In this document: positions 15,701 to 21,581 of the stretch, one piece after another
Layout of the letters: each line of letters opens with the position of its first letter
Position numbering within the stretch: position 1 is the first letter of the stretch
Source of the DNA: Strigomonas culicis
Lineage: Eukaryota > Euglenozoa > Kinetoplastea > Trypanosomatida > Trypanosomatidae
Assembly (NCBI GenBank): GCA_000482145.1
Contig: AUXH01000231.1
Location: forward strand, 1-26,827
DNA length: 26,827 nt
Direction: 5' to 3'
Notes under the pieces: model-generated
The model's input: only the letters and a program-made list of their open reading frames with translations
Told to the model about the DNA's origin: nothing
Database searches by the model: none
Position numbers and translations under genes: made by a program

Positions 15701-16896
15701 CGGCGCAGCGCGTCCAGCCCCGCCTCCGGCGCGGCCGCTTCGGGAAACGCGCTGCGCGAGAAGAGCGGCGTCTGCGGGAGTGAGCCGATGAGCTCCAGCT
15801 CCTCGCGGCCGACCATCGCCTCGACGACGTAGGCCTGCACGGCCTCGATCGCCTGCTTGTTGTGCCCCACGACCATCGTGAGCATCTCGCGCAGCAGCGA
15901 CTGCACGCGGTGGTGGCCGCCCGCCAGGTCGTAGCGGAGGAAGACGACGGAGAGCGTGCGCCGCAGGCAGTAGAAGTGCTGCGCGAACGTGATGACGGAG
16001 TGCACCAGCAGCAGCACCTCGCGCTCCTCCGCCCCCGTCGGCGGCGGCCGGCCGGCCGCGGCCTCCCCCGCCGCCTCGGGCGTGCGGTCGGCGTCCATCG
16101 TCGCCGCGAGCCACTCCTTCATGCGCTGCGTCGTCGCCCCGACCTCCGCCGCGGCGACGGGCGGCAGCGCCGCGTCCGGCGCCAGCGCCGCCTGCCACGC
16201 CTCGTGCAGCTCCTCCAGCGTCGCCGCCCAGCACGCGGCGGCGGCCTCGTCGGCCCAGCGCAGCTGCGGCGGGCGCAGCGTGTCGCTGGGCGGCGCGGTG
16301 CCGCCGCCGGCGGCGAGCTCCGGCGGCAGCCGCAGCCGACCCCCGCTGGCGGCGGACAGCTGGCGGTACCAGGACCAGAGGAGGCGCCACACGAGCTGCT
16401 CCACAAAGTGCGAGGGGTCATAGTGCAGGTTGTAGCTGATCCCAAAGTAGAAGTTCAGCGTCGCGTTGTAGTTGGCCGGGCCGCCACCGGCGGCGGCATC
16501 CTCCGCGACGCTCGCGCGCTCGCTGATGTCGCTGTTCGCCTCCTCCTCCGCGGCGTCAATGCCGCTGTCGATCGTCATGTGGGAGGCGAGGAGGGTGTAC
16601 ACCTGCAGGTACACGCCCAGTGCGTGCACCTCGCCGGGAGCGGACGGCGGCCGGTCGCGCGCGTCGGCGTCGTCCGCCGCGCGGTCGAAGCCCGCCGGCG
16701 GCAGGGGCGTGATCACGAAGGGGTACGTGCGGTACACCTCCCGCGCGATCTGAACAATGCCGTGGTTGATCGCCCGCCACTGGTCGCTGACGTCCGTCAG
16801 CTTTTCTATGTTGCTGCGGTGGTGGAGGGCATGGCTACACTTTCCCTTGACGGCCGCATCGCTCGCACTCGAGCACCGTTGCTGTGATGTATACAT
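12715..16896 (-). CDS. giant divergent cullin, ubiquitin-ligase scaffold
   Basis: This 1393-aa protein is nearly twice the usual cullin length (about 750-900 aa). The C-terminus is diagnostic: residues about 1294-1393 match the cullin neddylation/winged-helix domain. They contain VELVALAYLKRT (the lysine at about 1317 aligns with the NEDD8 acceptor in IVRIMK-type motifs), then HSHLLAAIAEQLSG, NPLLKKALTKLIGKGFVSR and the terminal YYYLP that corresponds to the usual Y-x-Y-L-A. Just before it, about 1130-1240 (RLTFSIAP..., LVLLFLQGL, CWRYLMKALVAHRIVE) fits the cullin winged-helix A region. The N-terminal helical part is Ala/Arg/Leu-rich with long insertions. Cullins scaffold RING E3 ligases in cytosol and nucleus. 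The lysine argues against APC2, which lacks it. A splice AG lies about 50 nt upstream. The paralogue is not assignable. The gene is extremely GC-rich. Confidence 0.82.
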   Translation of the reverse strand: MYTSQQRCSSASDAAVKGKCSHALHHRSNIEKLTDVSDQWRAINHGIVQIAREVYRTYPFVITPLPPAGFDRAADDADARDRPPSAPGEVHALGVYLQVYTLLASHMTIDSGIDAAEEEANSDISERASVAEDAAAGGGPANYNATLNFYFGISYNLHYDPSHFVEQLVWRLLWSWYRQLSAASGGRLRLPPELAAGGGTAPPSDTLRPPQLRWADEAAAACWAATLEELHEAWQAALAPDAALPPVAAAEVGATTQRMKEWLAATMDADRTPEAAGEAAAGRPPPTGAEEREVLLLVHSVITFAQHFYCLRRTLSVVFLRYDLAGGHHRVQSLLREMLTMVVGHNKQAIEAVQAYVVEAMVGREELELIGSLPQTPLFSRSAFPEAAAPEAGLDALRRRIEAADLRLVHAVVWMVEECGAHETMLATMQRQLAQCCARHGWATAHTVLERVCGGAAAPPTPARVDGWAAACFVPTEADANKALRLAAEAYTCLRGTLLLLLAGTSHYLDHVTQFGRGCLIEGLESFLVGLCTHPAAARFVWRWGVPLWLQLCHATLEQQRERLAAEAQARRCDSGGRRHRRRRRHSAVAGGEEAEALAAPRTKDGAESTLTRSLLDARSQAADEAAGVAARPLGHALPPRALTGELDAPMRHALREVAARPVEGFPTLLYLLPRRHAVRRRLLDGFSRGVAAHLQELLREAQPSPPAAAALLPQPVFERCIFAARMTVQAFFQDDSLPLRAVDDDVGVAPPQTADGRQPSAAALSADDAVRAGLAIFFAATAASVELTLAQALHAQLLEDLSRPARVATLEVVDTLLDLASLLPSRDAFVRRYKAMVAPRLMHVAAAAELDTDTEIFARMALRLGAAATAPCLTLLRDLRQALSDAQRAEAGDPRLVLSLARLTRSPPPPHRSFHHAVGPHLLLRHARVLCAAWWQPHAPVLVTAGRLRRLSERGRWLHPAMVDAVLRMEHCYRGAPTAAEGTPRYVPYAGPATPGAAAEARRPPPSPATASTVARGVSSALSSVQQGSSRLYGNVRRAEGLSGGFGNDDPDDDAAFSEAYGGLLPPAAMSMGGGYASNNSTVSSIFGDRALSDGGSTVVSAVVAEGAVAQRRLQWPLSCGRLTFSIAPRRPGGRHALVGGPPLVLLFLQGLARRRGGCSFGQLLQDMPVRAPKPCWRYLMKALVAHRIVEREGMDAADGPATRQQFHYRLSDDFRDAPAHKVVIDLTPVLTALPPDAALPASATADGLADLAEGPAAAAAAASPASAYPPSSPTYTGGAAVPPPRAAPAAPVVNIEEVAARRARCVELVALAYLKRTTAPPTLEEEQEARRIGQGDSARGVTHSHLLAAIAEQLSGDFLVTNPLLKKALTKLIGKGFVSRTADGKSYYYLP

Positions 16897-17270
16897 GCAC
16901 CACGGAGTAGAGATGTTTTTCCCTTTTTCTTTACAGATTGTGAATACTAATCAAAACGTTCAGAAAAGAGGAGAAGAGCAAGATTCTGTTTCACTCCTTT
17001 TTTTTTTAGAAAAACAAACAAACAAACATACACATGATGCTAGGCAATGAGGCTGTGGTCCATAGTGGGATAATAGGATTGTTGTTTCAGTACCTTCACA
17101 CATTACACCCTAATGTCGCAATGGTTACACAACGTAAAAAGAATAGAAAGAGAAAAAGAACATAAAGTGAAAAGCTCCAAAATGAAGAGAAAAAGTGTTA
17201 CTAACGATTACGATGTGACGCAGCTATTGTGGCGCCATTTTGATGTTGCCTCCCGCTACTCGACCGCTTT
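16897..17270. other. intergenic spacer, dehydrogenase copy 1 to cullin
   Basis: AT-rich spacer with the cullin gene's pyrimidine tract (about 16962-16983) and acceptor, and the 3' UTR of dehydrogenase copy 1. From about 17096 rightwards the sequence is homologous to the 3' UTR of the other copy, so the left edge of the tandem duplication lies near here. Confidence 0.65.
16947..16948 (-). promoter_or_regulatory. predicted trans-splice acceptor, cullin gene
   Basis: This is the first coding-strand AG after the pyrimidine-rich tract at 16962-16983. It predicts a 5' UTR of about 50 nt and supports the Met at 16896. Confidence 0.55.
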
Positions 17271-18260
17271 TTAGAGAGGGAGAATACCAATGGCCTTGGC
17301 GATGTAGGACCGGATAATGTCGCACGAGCGGTGGAAGCCCTCCTTCTCGTCGGCGGGGAGGTCCAGCTCGATGATGTCCTCGACGCCGCGCGCGCCAACG
17401 ACCACCGGCACCGAGGCGTACACGTCGCGCTCACCGTACTGCCCCTCCAGCAGCACGGAGCACGGCAGCACCTTGTGCTCGTTGTGCAGAATCGCGCGCG
17501 TGATCTCGGCGGCGGTGGTGGCGATACCGAACTCGGTCGAGCCCTTGCCGATCAGCACGTCGTAGCCGCGGCGGTGCACAGCTTCCTGCAGCGCGGCGCG
17601 GTCGAAGGAGGGGTAGTGCTCGGGGTCCTGCTGCTGCAGCTGCGCGAGCGGCTTCTGGCCGACCAGCACGTGCGACCACGCGACGATGCAGCTGTTGCCG
17701 TGCTCGCCGATCATGATGGCGGACTGGAGGGAGCGGGGGTGGACGCGGTTGCCCAACTCGCGCGCGAGGATGGCCTGCAGACGGGCGGAGTCGAGACCCG
17801 TACCGGTGCAGATGACGCGTTGGGCCGGCAGCTGCAGCGCGCGCTGCATGTACGCGGCGACAACGTCGGCGGGGTTGGAGATGCACACCAGCACGCCGCC
17901 AAACTTGGGCACCACGTCGGCCTTGAGCCGCTGAATGATATCCCCCATAACGGCGAGGGTGCGGGGGAGGGTGTCCAGGCGGTCCTCCGTCTTCGTGGGC
18001 AACGGCCCCGCGGCGAGCACGATAACGTCGCAGTCGCCGAGGTCGTTCACGCGGCAGGAGAAGGCCAGCACGCGGTGCGGGAGGTAGCTCACGGTGTCCT
18101 GGACGTCGAGCGCCTGCGACTTGGCCTTCTCCTCGTCGATATCGGCGATGTAGATCTCGTCAGCGATGCCCTGCAGCGCGATGGCGAAGGCGACGTGGGA
18201 GCCAACGTGGCCGGCGCCGATGATGCCGACCTTGCGGGGCTTGATGAGGGGAGCGCTCAT
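17271..18260 (-). CDS. NAD-dependent L-2-hydroxyacid dehydrogenase, copy 1
   Basis: This is a 329-aa enzyme of the L-lactate/malate dehydrogenase superfamily. The N-terminal Rossmann fold has GAGHVG (15-20) and Asp40 for NADH preference. Catalytic residues are all present: Arg94, Asn129, Asp157, Arg160 and His187 in IGEHGNS. At the position that decides specificity (Gln102 in lactate dehydrogenase, Arg in malate dehydrogenase) there is Thr89, so neither classic activity is assured. The segments ISNPADV, GEHGNS..VAWS..., GKGSTEFGIAT resemble bacterial L-2-hydroxyisocaproate dehydrogenase, which reduces branched or aromatic 2-oxoacids. No PTS1 (ends LPL) or PTS2 was seen, so it is probably cytosolic. 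It lies downstream of copy 2 and differs from it at 21 of 329 residues. The substrate is inferred. Confidence 0.88.
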   Translation of the reverse strand: MSAPLIKPRKVGIIGAGHVGSHVAFAIALQGIADEIYIADIDEEKAKSQALDVQDTVSYLPHRVLAFSCRVNDLGDCDVIVLAAGPLPTKTEDRLDTLPRTLAVMGDIIQRLKADVVPKFGGVLVCISNPADVVAAYMQRALQLPAQRVICTGTGLDSARLQAILARELGNRVHPRSLQSAIMIGEHGNSCIVAWSHVLVGQKPLAQLQQQDPEHYPSFDRAALQEAVHRRGYDVLIGKGSTEFGIATTAAEITRAILHNEHKVLPCSVLLEGQYGERDVYASVPVVVGARGVEDIIELDLPADEKEGFHRSCDIIRSYIAKAIGILPL

Positions 18261-18684
18261 GTTGAGTGGGGAGGGATTTTGTGAAGACGATAGACTGCAT
18301 TATATAAATACGAAAAAAGAGAGTGTAAAGAGAGAGAGCATTGCAGGAAGAGAAAACAAAACAGAGTTCACTACCGACTTGATCTTTATGCAATCAGTGG
18401 TGAATTCAATAAGGCGTCACACATGACATCTTGATTTGGTAATGGTTTACAACATGTGAAAAAAAAAAGAAAAAAAAACAAATGAAGAGAAAAAAAAAGT
18501 TAATAACGATACTTTTGTGCGGCGCCTATCGTGGCGCCTTTTTGATGCTGCCTCCTGCCGCTCGATCGCTGTTTAGATCGGGAGAATGCTGATGGCTGCA
18601 TACCGAGTGGAAATAATCTGATCACTGTTTAGATAGGGAAAACATATGATCACTGTTTAGAGAGAGAAAAATGCTGATCGCTTT
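18261..18684. other. spacer between the two dehydrogenase copies
   Basis: This spacer holds the 5' UTR and splice signals of copy 1 (18261-about 18370), the junction of the duplication near 18417-18440, and the 3' UTR of copy 2. The 3' UTR includes A-runs and a 28-bp tandem repeat near the stop codon. No independent gene was seen. Confidence 0.7.
18295..18296 (-). promoter_or_regulatory. predicted trans-splice acceptor, dehydrogenase copy 1
   Basis: This is the first coding-strand AG after the pyrimidine-rich stretch at about 18318-18366. The same local context occurs at the copy 2 acceptor (19722-19723). It predicts a 5' UTR of about 34 nt. Confidence 0.6.
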
Positions 18685-18703
18685 TTAGAGAGGGAGGATA
18701 CCG
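18564..18703. repeat. 28-bp tandem repeat at the 3' end of dehydrogenase copy 2
   Basis: A GATCRCTKTTTAGA-type core recurs at 18564, 18620, 18648 and 18676, with a more decayed unit expected at 18592; all spacings are multiples of 28 bp. The last unit overlaps the stop codon of copy 2 (18685-18687) and its final codons. Copy 1 has one such unit only. The repeat therefore arose by duplication of the end of the gene, and it lengthens this 3' UTR by about 112 bp. Confidence 0.85.
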
Positions 18704-19674
18704 ATGGCCTTGGCGATGTGGGCCCGGATAATGTCGCACGAGTGGTGGAAGCCCTCCTTCTCGTCGGCGGGGAGGTCCAGCTCGATGATGTCCTCGACGC
18801 CGCGCGCGCCAACGACCACCGGCACCGAGGCGTACACGTCGCGCTCACCGTACTGCCCCTCCAGCAGCACGGAGCACGGCAGCACCTTGTGCTCGTTGTG
18901 CAGAATCGCGCGCGTGACCTCGGCGGCGGTGGTGGCGATGCCGAACTCGGTCGCGAACTTGCCCTTGATCACCGCGTAGGCGCGGTGATGCACCTCCTCC
19001 AGCAGCGCGGCGCGGTCGAAGGAGGGGTAGTGCTCGGGGTCCTGCTGCTGCAGCTGCGCGAGCGGCTTCTGGCCGACCAGCACGTGCGACCACGCGACGA
19101 TGCAGCTGTTGCCGTGCTCGCCGATCATGATGGCGGACTGGAGGGAGCGGGGGTGGACGCGGTCGCCCAACTCGCGCGCGAGGATGGCCTGCAGACGGGC
19201 GGAGTCGAGACCCGTACCGGTGCAGATGACGCGTTGGGCCGGCAGCTGCAGCGCGCGCTGCATGTACGCGGCGATGACGTCGGCGGGGTTGGAGATGCAC
19301 ACCAGCACGCCGCCGAACTTGGGCACCACGTCGGCCCGCAGGCGCTGGACAATGTCGCCCAGCACGGCGAGGGTGCGGGGGAGGGTGTCCAGGCGGTCCT
19401 CCGTCTCAGACGGCCCCGGCCCCGCGGCGAGCACGATAACGTCGCAGTCGCCGAGGTCGTTCACGCGGCAGGAGAAGGCCAGCACGCGGTGCGGGAGGTA
19501 GCTCACGGTGTCCTGGACGTCGAGCGCCTGCGACTTGGCCTTCTCCTCGTCGATATCGGCGATGTAGATCTCGTCAGCGATGCCCTGCAGCGCGATGGCG
19601 AATGCGACGTGGGAGCCGACGTGGCCGGCGCCGATGATGCCGACCTTGCGGGGCTTGATGAGGGGAGCGCTCAT
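18685..19674 (-). CDS. NAD-dependent L-2-hydroxyacid dehydrogenase, copy 2
   Basis: This 329-aa paralogue of copy 1 has 308 identical residues by my alignment and all the same NAD-binding and catalytic residues (GAGHVG, Asp40, Arg94, Asn129, Asp157, Arg160, His187). The specificity position is Ser89 (Thr in copy 1), with PGPSE replacing PLPTK. The helix segment 225-241 reads LLEEVHHRAYAVIKGKFA instead of QEAVHRRGYDVLIGKGS-like sequence, so the substrate pocket probably differs. Substitutions outside these segments are few and mostly conservative. It is transcribed before copy 1. The family resembles bacterial L-2-hydroxyisocaproate dehydrogenase more than trypanosomatid cytosolic malate dehydrogenase; I judged this from remembered motifs. 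The stop codon sits inside a 28-bp tandem repeat. Confidence 0.88.
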   Translation of the reverse strand: MSAPLIKPRKVGIIGAGHVGSHVAFAIALQGIADEIYIADIDEEKAKSQALDVQDTVSYLPHRVLAFSCRVNDLGDCDVIVLAAGPGPSETEDRLDTLPRTLAVLGDIVQRLRADVVPKFGGVLVCISNPADVIAAYMQRALQLPAQRVICTGTGLDSARLQAILARELGDRVHPRSLQSAIMIGEHGNSCIVAWSHVLVGQKPLAQLQQQDPEHYPSFDRAALLEEVHHRAYAVIKGKFATEFGIATTAAEVTRAILHNEHKVLPCSVLLEGQYGERDVYASVPVVVGARGVEDIIELDLPADEKEGFHHSCDIIRAHIAKAIGILPL

Positions 19675-19981
19675 GTTGAGTGGGGAGGAGTGGTGGGGTA
19701 TGGGTTTGTGAGAGAAGTAGACTACATTATAGAAATACGAAAAAAGAGAGTGGCGTGAAGAGAGAACAGTAAAGAGAGGATGACAGGAGGAAAAGAAAAA
19801 GGGTTGGATACCGATTTGACCTTGATACAGTCCGTAGGGAATAGAACACGAGCTGTCACAACATATGTTTTACGTCTTTTTCGTTCTCTTTTTTGTTTGT
19901 TGCTTGTATACATCGCGTCTAGTGGAATCCAAATGGTTGTATAAATGTACGTGTACATGGTGTCCCATTCCTCTGCTATCT
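19675..19981. other. spacer between EF-hand axonemal-type gene and dehydrogenase copy 2
   Basis: This spacer contains the dehydrogenase copy 2 5' UTR, acceptor and pyrimidine tract (about 19781-19802). The right edge of the duplication is near 19856-19866. The rest is the AT-rich 3' UTR of the EF-hand gene. Confidence 0.65.
19722..19723 (-). promoter_or_regulatory. predicted trans-splice acceptor, dehydrogenase copy 2
   Basis: This is the first coding-strand AG after pyrimidine-rich tracts at about 19745-19802; no AG lies between. It predicts a 5' UTR of about 47 nt. The site is conserved at copy 1. Confidence 0.6.
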
Positions 19982-20959
19982 CTACTTCAGGTTCATCCCG
20001 GTGGAAGCTGTGCAGCTCATGGGAGCCCGCATCTTGGCAAAGTACTTTCCTACAAGGCCGTAGTACTGCAGCCCGTACTGCTTCCCCTCCAGCGACTTGG
20101 CCTTCCACAAATGCGTCTTGCGAACCTCCTCGTTCACGTTGTAGCCGTAGTTGTCGCTGGACTTCTTGTACATGGGGTTGACGGGCCGCTGCGTCTTGAG
20201 GAACTCACACTTCTTCGCGACCGCCACGTCGTGCGGCATGATGAACTGCCGCACGCCGTCCGGCAGCACGGACAGGTCCAGGCGCGCCGCGATGACGCCC
20301 TCGACGCCGCAGAAGTGGCCCTCCTCGTACTCCCACACAAAGTCCAGCCAGGACTGCAGCGCGAGCTGCGAGGGGAGGTACTGCACCTGCATCTCCGCGA
20401 GCTCCGCCGGATACGCGAAGAAGCCCTGCACCTCCTCCGGCAGCGCCCCGCGCGCAAAATGCGGCCGCACCACGTCCTTCACGCCGCGCAGCACGTACTC
20501 GCCGGCCGCGTCGCGGTCCACCCACACGAAGGTCATGAGCGTCGACGCGTAGAGCCCGCTGGGCGGCTGCGCGGCGGGAAAGAGCGGCCGCACGCCGGTC
20601 GGCAGCAGCAGCTCGCCCAGCCGCCAGATGGCCATCACCGTGTCGCGGATGAACTGGTGCACGTCCATCACCTTCTCCAGCTGCGCCTCGTTGACGAGCC
20701 GCTTATGGAAGGTGAGGAACTCGTTGAAGGTGATGTAGCCGTTGTGCTCGCGCGCACATTCCGCAAAGAGGGCCTCCACGCGCTTTGTCGCGGCGCTGGG
20801 CGCCATGTTGCCCTCCCTCACGCGTGGGTGCGCGACCGCGTTGAAGGTCTTGAGGATCTCGGCCAGCGTGACCAGCCCCTTGCCGTCCACGTCCATCGAG
20901 TAGTACGCAACCTGCACTAAGTGAAGCTCATCCTCCTCGATCGTGGGGGGTGTTGCCAT
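19982..20959 (-). CDS. EF-hand protein, probably cytoskeletal or flagellar
   Basis: This 325-aa protein opens with an EF-hand pair. The loop at 23-34 (D-V-D-G-K-G-L-V-T-L-A-E) has the acidic first, third and twelfth positions, so calcium binding is possible. The second hand (about 75-95, CAREHNGYITFNEF) is degenerate. The middle (about 100-240) is globular and unrecognised. The C-terminus has a Tyr-rich tail with PVNPMYKKSSDNYG and LQYYGLVGKYFAKM. The NPMYK-S-x-YG string resembles short motifs in axonemal microtubule-inner proteins, so a flagellar role is a guess. A (TC)12 tract and AG at 20973-20974 put the 5' end only 13 nt upstream of the Met at 20959, so the longer frame to 21100 is not used. 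Confidence 0.8.
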   Translation of the reverse strand: MATPPTIEEDELHLVQVAYYSMDVDGKGLVTLAEILKTFNAVAHPRVREGNMAPSAATKRVEALFAECAREHNGYITFNEFLTFHKRLVNEAQLEKVMDVHQFIRDTVMAIWRLGELLLPTGVRPLFPAAQPPSGLYASTLMTFVWVDRDAAGEYVLRGVKDVVRPHFARGALPEEVQGFFAYPAELAEMQVQYLPSQLALQSWLDFVWEYEEGHFCGVEGVIAARLDLSVLPDGVRQFIMPHDVAVAKKCEFLKTQRPVNPMYKKSSDNYGYNVNEEVRKTHLWKAKSLEGKQYGLQYYGLVGKYFAKMRAPMSCTASTGMNLK

Positions 20960-20972
20960 GTTTGTGCTTCTT

Positions 20973-20974
20973 CT
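20973..20974 (-). promoter_or_regulatory. predicted trans-splice acceptor, EF-hand gene
   Basis: This is the first coding-strand AG after the (TC)12 tract at 20995-21018, in the context CACTGCAG. It leaves a 13-nt leader and excludes the upstream Met codons of the open frame. Confidence 0.7.
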
Positions 20975-20994
20975 GCAGTGAAATAGAAGTGATG

Positions 20995-21018
20995 GAGAGA
21001 GAGAGAGAGAGAGAGAGA
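20995..21018 (-). repeat. (GA)12 / coding-strand (TC)12 polypyrimidine tract
   Basis: A perfect 24-bp dinucleotide tract about 20 bases upstream of the predicted acceptor of the EF-hand gene. It is a clear example of a microsatellite doubling as a trans-splicing signal. Confidence 0.85.
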
Positions 21019-21361
21019 AAGCAAACATATGCGAACATGTTTGAAAGCACATAAAACTGTACACTTCAAAACTAAAATCCATGATATCAACACACTGCAA
21101 AGGAGGGAGGTCAGAATCCCTTTTTTCTCTATTTATTTATTCGAAAACTAGATGGAAAGGGGGCTAAAAAGGAAAACGCATTTTTTCTTGCAAAATGATT
21201 CATATACTTTACCATTTTTCTTTTTATTTCCGAGTTTATAGAGTTAGTAATTATAAATAATGAAAACAAGAAATAAAAACAAAAAAGCTTTGCCATGTTC
21301 TCCAACTGACGTAAGGCAGTTTCACCTTTTTTGTTTGTATCAGAAGGGCTTCAGAAGTGAA

Positions 21362-21393
<32 letters not shown>

Positions 21394-21440
21394 GTATATG
21401 TATATACACATACACATACACACATACATATACAGATGTA
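21362..21440. repeat. (TA)n and TACA-type microsatellite block
   Basis: A perfect TA run at about 21371-21393 is followed by TGTATA and TACACA units. It lies in the 3' UTR or spacer after the sterol methyltransferase gene. Confidence 0.85.
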
Positions 21441-21581
21441 TATAATTATGAAACAAAAATGGAAAGAAGAAAAAAAAAGACGTTTGAACTCGATGCAAAT
21501 TGAATTCAAACGTGGAAATTTCTACACTATCTTTTTTTTTATTACACGGTGGTCATTCCGTCCTCTATTAGTACCGCTTTC

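Larger units (their letters stand above)
17096..18417. repeat. tandem duplication unit 1 (dehydrogenase copy 1)
   Basis: Coding and flanking sequence resemble unit 2 (about 18417-19860). A TCACA string marks the approximate left edge of each unit and recurs near 19856. Homologous 3' UTR stretches share an AATGGTT..ACAAC string, and the 5' flanks share GTTGAGTGGGGAGG and the splice acceptor context. The edges are approximate and judged by eye. Confidence 0.7.
18417..19860. repeat. tandem duplication unit 2 (dehydrogenase copy 2)
   Basis: This is the partner of unit 1, containing dehydrogenase copy 2 with homologous 5' and 3' flanks. The coding offset between copies is 1414 bp, while the offset at the unit edges is about 1320 bp. 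The difference is largely explained by the 28-bp repeat expansion. Confidence 0.7.
20960..21581. other. intergenic spacer between SMT and EF-hand genes
   Basis: AT-rich spacer with the (TC)12 polypyrimidine tract, T- and A-runs and a (TA)n/(TACA)n microsatellite block around 21362-21440. This is the 3' UTR of the sterol methyltransferase gene. No gene was seen. Confidence 0.65.

Noticed and set aside
12715..16896. APC2 (anaphase-promoting complex cullin-like) call
   Set aside because: APC2 lacks the neddylation lysine, whereas this protein has a lysine in the right position.
17271..19674. Simple malate dehydrogenase call
   Set aside because: The Arg that defines malate dehydrogenase is replaced by Thr or Ser at residue 89, and the remaining motifs fit the lactate/hydroxyisocaproate branch better.
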